A stretch of 64,000 bases of DNA from Guyanagaster necrorhizus (lineage: Eukaryota; Basidiomycota; Agaricomycetes; Agaricales; Physalacriaceae). Each line of letters begins with the position of its first letter. The stretch's first letter is position 1. Location: NCBI RefSeq assembly GCF_019112545.1, contig NW_025064907.1, positions 124,001 through 188,000 of the forward strand, read 5' to 3'. A model generated the notes under the pieces. That model searched no databases, had not been told where the DNA came from, and saw nothing but the letters and a program-made list of their open reading frames with translations. Shown piece by piece: positions 34,079-45,013 of the stretch. The translations under genes and the position numbers were made by a program.

Positions 34079-34634
34079 GTTGAACTCAAAGAACAGAGCT
34101 TGTTGAGGATGCTTCCCTCGACTTTCCCTCTCTTTTATACATTCCTCTCTTATACATTTTTGGTCTGGTACCGAAGACGGAGATAATTCTGTCAATTACA
34201 TAAAATACATTGTCACTGACGATTGAATATTGAATGACTGCACGAATGATTTGGAGAGTGGCGATGACCAGTATCTTATTCTTGTCCATCTTGACATTGC
34301 GCCTGACTATCAGGGATCACTATCAACAAACATCTAGAGTAGATATCCTGGAATAGAGAAATAGAATCCTGTGAAACTACTGTTAAATGCAGAGGTTTTC
34401 CTGATGGGACAAAGCATGGAAGCGGCAAACGCCGCCTTATACAGGTGGCAGTGCCCTGCTATACTACTCCTACTGCTAAACTCAAAACCGACAATTTGCC
34501 GACAATCTCCGAAACGGTCGTCCCTTCTTTCCTTCTCCTCTGAGCCTCAGAAAGACGGAAAGAAGACAAAAACCGGATTAATTAGATAAAAATTGCATAA
34601 GTACTTCATATATTATCTTTAAACGCTTCCTAAC
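34079..34634. other. Intergenic, promoter of the hydrophobin
   Basis: No gene. Upstream of the hydrophobin start on the minus strand there is a TATA-like 'TATAAAAGAGAGGG' near 34125-34138, about 50 bp before the ATG. Confidence 0.45.
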
Positions 34635-35887
34635 TCATGACCACTGGCATTGCTCAAGCACAGCTTCCACATAATCGGCCATCAGCCGGTGAGTTACTGC
34701 AGAAGGATAGCTGTGGGCATGTAACGTCAGCGTTTGCGTACTTTCATCGCGTGGACCGTACTCACTCCGGGATATAGTAAAACGTCTCATCGGGGTCATC
34801 ACATTGCCCGACTGTAGTCGTGGCATTCACAGTACACGCTCCATCGCTCACATATCCAAAGGCTTCGTAGCCGGGGTTTGTACCAAGTACCGCAGCCCAT
34901 AGGTTCCCAAGGTCGACGAAGCCAACGTTGACTCCCCGCTCGTACAGCGTGCCTAGGCCGTCAAAAACGTTCTGCTTGTATTCGTTCCCGTAGGAAGTCA
35001 CGTTCCCGCGCCCGTAGTTGTCTACCACCAGGATGTTCTTCGCAAATAAGGGAGAGTCCGTCATCAAAAGTAACTCATACAGAACGTCGCTGGCTATGAC
35101 GGGGAAAGTCGTAGCTATACATCATCAGACGAAGGAAGAACAGAGGAACAAATTCGCAGGCATACCATCGGCAAGGATAAAGTCCCTGAAAAATATCGGC
35201 AAGTTATTCAATAATACCCTCTCATGTTATAAATGGAATTTGACTGACTCCATCCCAACAAAGACAACATACAAAGTATCATTTGCAGTAGGCTTACTGC
35301 TCCCGGAGATGACGTAGTTGTCTGATGTCATTGATATGGATCAGTAAGTCCATCTCCATGAACGAAATACAACAAGCTGACTTTGATATACAAAATCTCT
35401 CGAATCTGAAAACGTGTACAGGGGGTATTGCGTATGATCGACAACAGTTGCGGTGACCTTTTGCAATCAGTCAGCAAAACATACCATCTCTAAGAACAGA
35501 CCGAGGTATTAACCGCATAATCCTTGAGTGTCGCGTTAATGTCGGAAGCCAAGTTCTCTACCCAGACAGGGCCGTTGGACATACGTCCCCCAGCCTTGGG
35601 GTCTGGGAGAACTTGGACTGCCGCTTCGAGCGTCGAACCGTTCTCTATTCCACCGTCAGTGTATCCGTCCTATGAGATGAATTCTGTGAACATTAATCTT
35701 TTGCTTGAAATATGCGAAATCTTACTCCGAACGCGACGATAGTGCTGTACGAGCTCAACGATCCAAGACCAGCGTTGATATCAGAGACAGTCTCGAAGAG
35801 GGCACCACAAGAGGGATCGATGACCAACTGAATGCCTGCCGTAAGGGGGACAAAAGCAGCAAGGATAAGCGGAAGGGCAGAATACAT
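34635..35887 (-). CDS. Secreted GDSL/CE16-type esterase-like protein, catalytic residues lost
   Basis: Resembles fungal GDSL acetylesterases (CE16), which remove acetyl groups from plant polysaccharides. Signal peptide MYSALPLILAAFVPLTAG at 35887; conserved GGRMSNGPVWVENLA (about 35560-35610); NVFDGLGTLYERGVNVGFVDL and a C-terminal THRLMADYVEAVLEQC; stop at 34635. Block I should read GDSY with Ser as nucleophile; after a clean intron (acceptor at 35670) it reads GDGYTDGG, so Ser is Gly (35664-35666). The last block should carry a His just before PS; after the 55-bp final intron it reads IPDYPSAVTH, so His is Tyr (34707-34709). The region of the block III Asn is also unusual (NYVISG). The frame is otherwise well kept, so this may be a noncatalytic paralog rather than a pseudogene. 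Middle exon borders (35100-35500) are not resolved. Confidence 0.72.
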
Positions 35888-38672
35888 TGCAATGTGTGGG
35901 TGCAGCAGTCTCAGTATAGTTGATCGTCCCGTTCGCTTTTAAGCTGCATTAAAAGGTTCCTCCGCTTGTTTCAAGGACCCACGTTGCCAGTAACAGTTCT
36001 CTTCGGAACCATATGTACCTGTCACGATGTCTAACATGTATTCCTTTTCCCCGTTGATGAGGCACATACGCCTTTCTGATTCAAAGACGCCTAAGATAAT
36101 GGTCCCAGGCGGTGCATATAGTGATCGACAGTCGTGTCTTGGCTATTATATCGACTCCGTGACTTCACACAAGACGGTCTCGCCACTTGTCGAGTGATGC
36201 AATTAAGCGTAATCAGGGCGCTTTTTCACTTGTGTTTTCGACTGGTGCTTAATATTCGGATGTCCAGAATGGTCATTTTCAGGCCTGGTAGCATAGGGTC
36301 GGGGTTTCACGTGAAAAGTCTACGAAACCAAGTATTCCAATGTTTCCGAACAAGCGCGGTTTTAGCGAAGAGAAATCATCACCTTAATAGGAAATGCTCT
36401 TGCTTAACGTTTCGCAGTGATGTGGCGGGTCGTTACGGGGCCGAAGGGAAAGATTTGACTTAGAAGCATATCTCGCCTCCGCATCCCTCAACGTCGGGTT
36501 TAATGTGCCTTACCTAGAATTAACTGGCCCTGGCTCGGTGACATGTTCGTGAAGCGAATGTACCATTTTTATGCTTTCCAATACCACGAACGACCGGAGA
36601 AAGAAGAAAGTAGTCGTTTCTATAGAGGATGGCACGCCACGATCGCCAGATTTTGATCGCTGTCATGGGTCGGAAGATCAGTGGTCTTCCGGCGGCCGTG
36701 ATATGAATTGTGAAAGCACCCTATGACTGACCAGCATGCCGTTCTAGGGAAAATCGTACCTTAAGTTACATCGGAAGCCATTGTTTGCATGGCTAGAACT
36801 TGGGAATCATGAAAAACCAGCAGCACTTGCACTGGTACCGACCGCTGGGTCTAGTTGCTCTTCTTCAATGGCAGATGCAAACAAAAGACGGTTGGCACTA
36901 TCCTGGGGTAAGTATTGACACCTGTCATTATAGGAATACACGAGAGTACTGACAGATTACCGAGAACAAGACCCCGGTGAAACACATAGAAAAAGAAATC
37001 TACGTCTTGAAGACGTGATTAAAAGTAATCTTCAAAAGTTTCCGCCCACTGGTGACCCAGTGATCGTTTAGGGCCGTCTCGGCACCGAGTCTGACAGGAA
37101 CGCTTGGTGTCCATGGGTACAATAGTTAATACCCGGTGGGGAGCCTTCGCTGATTTGACAATAAAAAGAATAAGGATCACAGGCCTTCGGTAGTTCGATT
37201 GCCTATTTATATCAATGACTTGCGAATTCGAAGCTCTTTCGTCACCTCCCGTGCCGCGTCCCTTCTGTACTCGACGGGGATCTTTTAGGACGGACACTGT
37301 TAATGATCCTGCCGAGACCGCTAATTGAGCCCGGTTCGCGAAAGAAATGGATGGAAGGAAGCAACGCCGACTTGGAACATGCGTTACTCGTTTATGATGC
37401 TGAGAAAATCAAGGCAACTGAGGATTCGATTCAAAGCTAAGACTAGTACGAGAACGGCTGCTTACGAGAACACCTGCAAACCATTGGCGCGGATACTGAC
37501 GGCACGCGACGACTTAAAAATAGTTCAGCCGTCAGATTTTCATCACGCGAGAGGCCACGATGTCAGCGTTCAATAATAGAGCCGCCGTAAATCCAGACTA
37601 CAACGGCGGCTCCAGTCCTGGTTCCTGTAGTCCAGAGCAACGCTTTTAAGGAACAGGAACATCGCGGAACAAGATTTGGGAAATGTGCTGCCTTCGGAGC
37701 CACATGACTGACGCCACCGTATCGATAGGGAACTAGACCGGTGCCAGTGAGCAATTATGTTGGATGACGATAAATAGGTGGAATTACTTTAAAGATGGAA
37801 CTTACTGACCAGCATAGTGGAATCGGACGCTAAGTACTGCGTAAGTGGGGAATGCAGCATTCTTCTGTGTGAATTTCCCTGACAGTTGCCACTGCGCAGC
37901 ATAATACGGTCACGTGGTTAGGATTGGCAGGGGGAACCGGCCGATCTCTTGAGCTCAGCCTCGTAAAGCAGCCTTGGTTGAACAATGAATTGAACTTGAA
38001 GGGTACGTTTTTATCACAAAAGGTCTGCTCCGGATAACCAGAAGTGTATCAGAGATGGAGAGATACAATCTACGTTGCTGTCTGCAACCCTGGCCTAGTA
38101 TCTCTGCGCGGCATCAGTTACGATTTCTGTGTTTTTGCCGACACTGCTTGCGAGCGCAGCCTGGCTAATCCCAGTCCGGCCCAACAATAGCAAAGGTTAC
38201 GTACCCCCGATAACCTTTTTGGCGTCATTTCTTATCGTACTCTCTGAAATGTTGTTTAAAGAATGTTTGTGTCGCTTCTTTTCAATGGGGGTAAGAACGA
38301 GTATGTCTGTTTTCTTGCTTACCTCCATCCTGGCTCGCAAAATGTGGTCCATATTAATATCGTACCTGTGCCTGGCTAGTCAGACATTTCGGTGGTATTG
38401 AGGATTTCTTCCATCTTCAACTCGAACTGTCGTCCTGGCTTTCTGCAAGTAGTACAATTCATGTTGTTCTGACATCAATGTCCTTGGAATTTCTGTAAAG
38501 ATAGAAGACGAAAGCCAGGCCAGTTGCGCGTATAAAATGATTTATCATAGTACTTATCTACTTACCATGACTACATACTAACCAACAGTGTCTGCATCAA
38601 TTAAGAGCACATTATAAATACAAATATATGTACATATGTACATTAGATGGTTTTGGATCTCTACAGATACAT
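35888..38672. other. Intergenic, 2.8 kb without a confident gene
   Basis: Frames at 36134-36463, 37019-37297, 37325-37576 and 38129-38401 show no domains, biased composition or splice support. An inverted pair 'cctggctttc'/'gaaagccagg' (about 38434 and 38512) is the only structure noted. Confidence 0.4.
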
Positions 38673-40534
38673 CTACTCGACAAAATCCTTCCTCAAAGTC
38701 CATTCATCCTTCGCCGCCCTCTTCCAAACCGCCCCAGACTGCAATCTGACCTCCACGAGTCCCGCTAGGCGTTTCCCCGGACCGATCAACTCGAACCCAT
38801 CACTGACAACATACTCTTTTATGGACATGTCGTACAAGTGCAGAATCCGAAGGTTACACAGCCTTGACAAGAACAGAGGCGAGAACGAAACGAGGGTCAT
38901 CTATCACAAACAACAGCAGGTTCAGCAGCACATCATTGCCTTCCATAGACTGAGAGACATACTTCGTCAATTCCCTCCCCGCCCGTCCACTTGATCCTCA
39001 AATCCCTCACATTCGGGAACGCATATACGGCAGCATGCAGAGCCTCCAAATCCCACCTCGCCAACTTGAGCTCAAACGACTCAAACTGCTCGGCCCCAGC
39101 GAACATACCCAGCATCGGCGCAAGCTTCGCCGCATCCAACGTCGTCGTGAGCATGACATGTCTGATGCCCGACACGACGGGCGTCACTTTCTGCTGAAGC
39201 GACGACGCACCAGACGGGTACGTCTGCGGGGCCCAAAACGATGCTGCGGATATGTACGAACCCGTCGTGGGCACCGCCCGTCCGCCCATAACGACCGGGA
39301 GCATATCAGAAGGGCCACGATAAAGCCTCAGCCCGGATAAGTCCGCGCCACGGAGACTCCGCACCCTCGCATCAGGCATGAACACAAGGCGCCGTACGCC
39401 CTTGGCGAGGAGTTGCTGGAAATGCAGGGGGCCACGGGAGTCGTCCAGGCAGCGCAGCTCGAGGGTGTGCAGGCGGGTCTGGCTGGTGAGAAAATCGGTG
39501 TGTTGCGACACATACGCGATATTCTCGGCCGACCAGTCAACGCGAAGGATGGTGATGGTCGGAACCGCAAGGAGTTTGAGCGCACCGAGGCGGTCGCCTT
39601 GTGGCGGCGGTGGCGGTGGCGGCGGCAGCGGGGGTATGGGTGGGCCATGAGCTGGGCCGCCGTAGATAATCATGTTCATCATCTGCTGGTGATTCGGCAG
39701 GTGGTGGTGCTGGGGTGGATTCAGCGCAGCGAACGGGTTCTGGATGTTGAAAGGGTTGTGGAATATGTTTCCGTGAGCGTGTCCATGCACATGGGCCTGC
39801 TGGGTCGGCCCTAGTAGAAAATGGTGCCCATGGGGTATCTGTGGATGTGTCGGTTGCTCTTGATCCCACGTAATAAACAGCATGTCTAGCTGCGTAATCG
39901 ACAGATGCGAAAAGCTGGCTGTCTGACACCGCGGTAGGTGAGACTTTATAAACGAAAGTCTCTGCAAGTTGGGGACACTGTCAAATATAGCATAGAGATC
40001 ACTGCTGTTGGTGTGTATGAAATCGATGCCCTGGAAAACAAGTTCTCGTAGCTGGGTGAGACGCGGTACGAGTCGGAGAATTTGAGGAAGCAGTATAGCA
40101 CTATTGGCTGATGCAGTGAGTCGGTGGGGGACATTATTCCACGCAGGTTTGGACCAGATTCCGGCGTTAAGGATGACGTGAGGGTTGAAGGACCGGAAGA
40201 TGAGGTTTCTGTACAACTCTTTCTGCGCAAGATCGCAAAAATGGCGACACGTGCGTACGATATGGCTCAGATCCTTCGTGGGAAGAAACGAAAAGATGTG
40301 CAGAAAAAGTTCGTTTGGGAGAGTGGAAAGAAGCTTGAAGGGCTCGATATTTCGAGGGGGGGTTGCTGTAGGATCGACCGCGACAACTCGTGGATCCGTT
40401 TGACTAGACAGATGCTGTAAGCGGCAAAACACAGCAAGTTTACGAAGAGACGCACTGTATGTCAGCGTACTCGTAAAGAGGCCTATTAGAACGATGTATA
40501 AATCCTCCAATTGAATGTGAAGCAAGAAAGACAT
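38673..40534 (-). CDS. F-box protein with Pro/His-rich insert and LRR-like C-terminus
   Basis: Predicted SCF substrate adaptor of 599 residues from exons 38963-40534 and 38673-38900 (62-bp intron GTATGT...GATAG, phase 0). The F-box is at about residues 69-112 (STLPNELFLHIFSFLPTKDLS, RTCRHFCDLA). It is followed by leucine-rich segments, then a low-complexity His/Asn/Pro insert (about 235-320) including a run of ten prolines encoded by a GGC/GGT-rich tract near 39600-39640, then more leucine-rich sequence. Exon 2 finishes with LCNLRILHLYDMS and a Trp/Arg-rich tail. The first 40 residues are not conserved-looking and may hide an intron, so the start is uncertain. Confidence 0.82.
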
Positions 40535-40820
40535 ACTCTAGGAAATAATGTTCGCCACCGCGATCCCAGCGAGGATCCATTGTCGTGGTAACCGGTCAAG
40601 GACGATTTCGGGATCCCGGTTCGTTCGGACTCCGCCAATAGGAACTCGGCGTTATCCGCACCACTGCGGCGGCCACATCGGATTAAGTAGATCCTCTTTA
40701 AATTGAATAGGCTATACAGAGCTGAGAGCTGTTTAAGAATTGTGTGCGTCTGAAAGAGCTACGTAATGTGTCAGTAGAAAGTCACAGTGAACTTCGAGCC
40801 TCACATCTGTCACCTACAGA
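40535..40820. other. Intergenic
   Basis: Short gap between the F-box gene start (minus) and a possible plus-strand gene. No feature identified. Confidence 0.3.
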
Positions 40821-41090
40821 TCCTTTTGAATGTCTACAAGGTCGTTAATGAACACGTTCTTAGTACGAAAGGGATAGAAAACTACTATGAAGCCTGGGAG
40901 ACATATCCGCGGAGGAAAGCCGGGGAGCAAGGGAAGGAAAAGGCTACGAGTAAGCTATTTCATTGTCCCGGAGATTCCTGTCGAGGATACCTAACCATCA
41001 AATCACATATATGCAGAAGAAATTGAATATTTCTCGCCATATATTCGAGATGTTCTGGAATATACGAAGCAACAGGACCCTCAGTTATGA
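40821..41090 (+). CDS. Possible partial gene, unidentified
   Basis: Two exon-like segments joined by a good intron. The first begins after an acceptor-like 'cacctacag' at about 40820 and reads ILLNVYKVVNEHVLSTK and NYYEAWETYPRRKAGEQ. The donor A|GTAAGC and acceptor ATGCAG bound a roughly 68-bp intron with a CTAACC branch-like site. The second segment then reads KEIEYFSPYIRDVLEYTKQQ and stops with TGA near 41088. No start codon or upstream exon was found and I know no matching family. It may be a fragment. Confidence 0.35.
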
Positions 41091-42940
41091 TCAACTGCTT
41101 AGGCCTTACAGACCACACGTCAGAAAGTTAGTGGACAGTTTGATTGAACTTAAAAATTTGTTTTCGAAGGCGCGACGTTCGTGGTTGTGGAGGAACCGGT
41201 AATTAAACTTTCTCGTCGATCCGATCTTCTTGGCTCCTATTTTTAACTTGAAGTCGCCTCCAAAGAAAGGCCAAATTATCATCTGTGGCGTATTCCATAG
41301 CGCGCCTGGGCCCTTCGCGCCTTCAGATGAGTTATTATCCCATTCGCTTGCATATTAGTATACAGTGCTGTTCTTACGCATCTCCATGTGGGCGGTGTTC
41401 TCTCCCTTTCCCACCGGTAGATTTTCTTGCTCTGTCGAAGGGGGAATAAATACACTGAGAACAGAAGATAGTCATGAACTTACGTCTGTTTCATTCTTCT
41501 CGGTATATCATGGTGACTTGTATCCGGGTCCACAGTACTTTTATTGAAAGGTAGGACAGTACTTGAGCTTGGCACTGATGCCGGGGTTCTACAGAGGCCG
41601 TTAGCGTGCGTCGATGGGTGGCCACAAGATTATCAAGCTTACGCAGGATGAGAAAAGAAGGAGCCACTTTGCGCTTTGGGTCGTGAAGGTTTTCGACCGC
41701 CCGTAGACTTCCTTGCCCTGTGTAGCGTCGGAGAAAAATATAAAAATTGATTACAAGGTGAAAAGTAGTGTCAAGTACACGCACGTTTGACTGTTACGCC
41801 ATGAGATTGAAGGCACGGGAGTTCTTGCAAACCTGTCTTGATATTCTATCTTAGGAGAATGATGATAGAAGGCCAGTCCACTACAGTAGGAGGTTGGTAA
41901 GTGTGCGCCACTCATCTGATAGACAAGTTAGAGTGGTACGGAGGATTCTCGAGCGTGTTCAACGCCGCGACTAATGGATTTTCGCCTTCGAGTTTAGGCG
42001 TAATTGTGGTGGACGTATGTACGGGTGATTCATATATGGGAGCTCTTAACGCCGCAAGTAAATCAGTACGGCCACTGTAAAACGAAGGCGAACTCTGCTG
42101 ACAGTCGTGACATTGAGGAGGCATAAGAGCCAGAGCTGGGTCAAATGTTAATTAGAGACATCTAGGAACTGTTCGGAAAGTTGTACAATTTTTCAGTGTC
42201 GTCGTTAGTGCGATCGACATTTAACTTCTTTGCTCGAGCGGCTCGAACGCCCGTTGATTTTCGGGCCCTTTAGAGGTCAGACACAAAGGAAAACAGTAAT
42301 AACAGAAAAAATCACGTTTGCTTTGGGCGAGACGGTACCATGAGAGTCGGAAGGCCCTAAGGAACTATAGTAGATACCACACTTAATCAGTGTGGCTCAG
42401 GTGTTGAAAGTGAAGATACCGTACCTGAGATAACTTAAAAAAGACCTAAATTAAATTATATACACTTTTAAGAGCAATAAACGAGCGCTGGCGTCACAAC
42501 GGACTCTTGGTCAGAGTCGAAAGGCAAAGGCATGAACGATCGACGACCCTTCGAGGTGAGGCGACACAGCCACCACATGGCCGTACCGCGTCGTTGTATC
42601 TCCCTACGAAGTGCCCTAGTTTGTTTGTGTTTCCTTCTAAAGCCTACGCACCCTGCCCAACCTCCCGGCTCATCCTTATCTGCCTCCGTCTACTCCCTAT
42701 TTTCATTATGACTTGTCCTTACTTTGTACTGTACTTATATGACTTTACCTTGACTCAGAATACTGTGCCTATGATTCACTCTATTCATTTCCCTCATCCT
42801 CCAATCACCTGTACTTTATTACGGCTCCGAAATATTCTGTACATTAGCATAAAAGACGTAGGGACATCAATACACTTAGAATTCTCTCGTCGCTATTCCC
42901 TCCGAACCGGCGTCGGACCTAAGAGGATAGGGTGATACCT
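41091..42940. other. Intergenic, no confident gene
   Basis: A minus-strand frame at 41912-42124 (MPPQCHDCQQSS...) and another around 41490-41780 could be decayed pieces of an F-box protein N-terminus, but the motif itself is not visible. Nothing else supported. Confidence 0.35.
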
Positions 42941-42962
42941 CAGCGTGGGGAAATATTACGTC

Positions 42963-43707
42963 ATGACCAAGACCCCTTCCTCCCACCACTACGCGTCTAC
43001 CGACGACACGATTATCTGTCATTTCCAAAAAAGTTGGGAGGGCAAAAAGTCAAGGAAGAATTTAATTCCAGCTTCAAATCTTCCGCATCTCGCCTCATTT
43101 CGATACCGGCTCTATAAGTTTCTGAAATCTCTCTTTAATTCACAAAAAAACGGACTGATCATGATAGCGATTCTTTTTCTCGAGTTGTTTTCTTGTTCAA
43201 GAAATTTGTCGCAGAAAATTTATCTTTGCATTTACTCGAGCGCAATGCTAATGGCGACTATGAAGACTGGCGAGTTTACACCCCTGTAACGAACCCGACT
43301 GTAACCAGTTCGCCCGGTTCTGCTCGTCCATTCAAATCTGAGGACCACGGTCGATATATCTGTGCCCGCGCTTGCAAGTAATCAATCCAGTTACCACCGT
43401 CAGCTCCGCTGCAGCTCGCGACACAAATCCGGATGGTCCTTCCACAGTCGACCCGAGGTTCTTCGATCCAACCCACGGCTATTCCATTCCTACACCATCG
43501 ACGTCTCAAGCCGAGGCACCTCCGAAGGCTCCAGCAAAGCCAAAGTCTCCTCGTCAACCAAAATCCAAGCGCGAGAAGCTCGGCGCCATCTTGAAAAAGA
43601 AATGTCCTCAAAACATTCTTGGGAGACTGCTTATGGTTATCAAGAAAAGGTGGGAGCATTGTCTTTCAGCCTGGATCGTTGCTCATTTCGGGTCAGGTTC
43701 TTTATGA
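42963..43707 (+). CDS. Possible small multi-exon gene, unidentified
   Basis: A plus-strand start at 42963 (MTKTPSSHHYASTDD, then TIICHFQKSWEG) is followed by an exon-like stretch ending with a NANGDYEDWRVYTPVTNP motif (to about 43315) and a Pro/Lys-rich segment (QAEAPPKAPAKPKSPRQPKS, then REKLGAILKKKCPQNILGRL, to 43707). Codon composition looks coding, but I could not place introns that join the pieces in one frame with confidence. No known domain. Treat as a candidate locus. Confidence 0.3.
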
Positions 43708-44015
43708 CTGAGGGAGCGCAATGGTGATGCTCTACAGGGAATGTACGCGGTCTGCATGGTGTTTCATTGGTCACTTCGCTAATGAAGATTAGGTTTATAC
43801 TGTTGTCATCGACCGGACCCCGTTGTGACTGTATGTGTTGTCGATTCGCCTAATCAAAATTTACGATTTTCTCAAGCCCCAGTGCTTCGAAGGGCAACCA
43901 TTGCAAGCATATCTTACGTGCTCGCTTGTTATTTTTCGGCTTTTGTTCTGAACGTTAGTCTTAGATCTTCATATTTATAAAAGGTACATACCCTTCTCTT
44001 CCCATCGACTGGCAT
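43708..44015. other. Intergenic
   Basis: No feature identified between the candidate locus and the SWIM/RING pseudogene. Confidence 0.3.
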
Positions 44016-44714
44016 CGTCCTAGTCCTCCAGGTGACCTATGAATCGCCATACTGGTACTAAAAGTACTACGCGCCTGTCACTCATTCTATGCTGTGCCCG
44101 CTGATCTTCCTTGCCCAGCGCCCTTCTGACGACCGAACTCCAAGATGTTTTCGCACGCGCGCCAAACGCCATCGTGAACAACTTCGCCAACCTTATTTAC
44201 GAGCTCTTGGGATAACGCCTACCTCTGACTCCAATAACGCCAGCAATAAGCGCATGCCAACAGAGGATAATGACCGTCCGATCTGATACGATAAGATGCA
44301 CACCGAGCCGGAAAACAAGCTTACGTGGTGCGAGGTTTGCGGAAATGCGCTGCATGGGGTTTGTTTTGCTCAATGTAAGCTGTGTACTATCTCTCCTATC
44401 CTTTGTTCCTTGTGCTCATACCCTTCAAAGGGTGAACGACCGCTCAGAAGTCAGGGAAGAAGGTTACGTGTGTCTGGTGTCGGGCGGAGTGGGTTCTGCG
44501 GGATGCGGGAAAGGGTAAGGGTAAGGCTATCGGAGACGAGGGGTATGTCAACTTGGCGGCGGTAGCGGGGGTTAGTACGCAGAGGGATACTTCGTCCTGT
44601 AAGTCGTTATAGCTGCCTCCTTGACTTGCTTGGCGACTAACCTATACGTTAGATTACCATGGAGTGAGGAGAGGGAGCAAATATTATGGATATCAGAAGT
44701 ATAGGATGCGGTGA
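44016..44714 (+). pseudogene. SWIM/RING zinc-finger protein pseudogene
   Basis: Remnant of a SWIM-plus-RING ubiquitin-ligase-like protein of the Agaricomycete type. The 5' part shows a decayed SWIM end (GDL then stop, IAILVLKVLRAC, 44033-44075) and ALLTTELQDVFARAPNAI (about 44110-44170), followed by a frame change. The RING reads DRPI-stop-YDKMH, where DCPICYDKMH is expected: the first Cys is Arg (44275-44277) and the second is a TGA (44284-44286). Downstream, WCEVCGNALHGVCFAQW joins over an 80-bp intron (44375-44454) to KKVTCVWCRAEW, then GYVNLAAVAGVSTQRDTSS and, over a second intron (44599-44652), YYHGVRRGSKYYGY to a TGA at 44712. The intact 3' introns show it decayed recently. Confidence 0.75.
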
Positions 44715-45013
44715 TATCTTTGTGATCTATAATAGTTAATCTATGATGTGTGCCTTATCATCTTGATTCCTGAGGACAGATCTGGGCACATTGCGGTCCT
44801 TGTGGCAGACTTTCGACCTAGCGGTCTTCGAAGTGAGGCGATTAAGCGCCTCTTATGTGATGTGACTAGGTCAACCTCGCCATTGAAGGTCATCTATCTA
44901 CGGCTTTACAGCATCACTGTAGTGACTGTTCTCGTCCTTTTAATAACCGCGACCTGGCGTGCATGTATAATGTCTTCATTCTGTGGCAGAGGTCCGAAGG
45001 TACCAAAGAAAGC
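44715..45013. other. Intergenic, 3' ends face each other
   Basis: Short convergent gap between the SWIM/RING pseudogene (plus) and the DUF1593 gene (minus). No feature seen. Confidence 0.35.

Noticed and set aside
39590..39640. Plus-strand Gly-rich frame opposite the F-box gene
   Set aside because: It is the complement of the poly-proline codons of the F-box gene on the minus strand.
41490..42124. Possible F-box N-terminal relic on the minus strand
   Set aside because: A Cys-x2-Cys start and an 'ATHRRTL' stretch are suggestive, but no F-box motif or continuous frame is present.
44089..44286. A 65-codon plus frame as a separate gene
   Set aside because: Its last part is the broken RING region of the SWIM/RING pseudogene and its first part is out of frame with the conserved ALLTTELQ segment.
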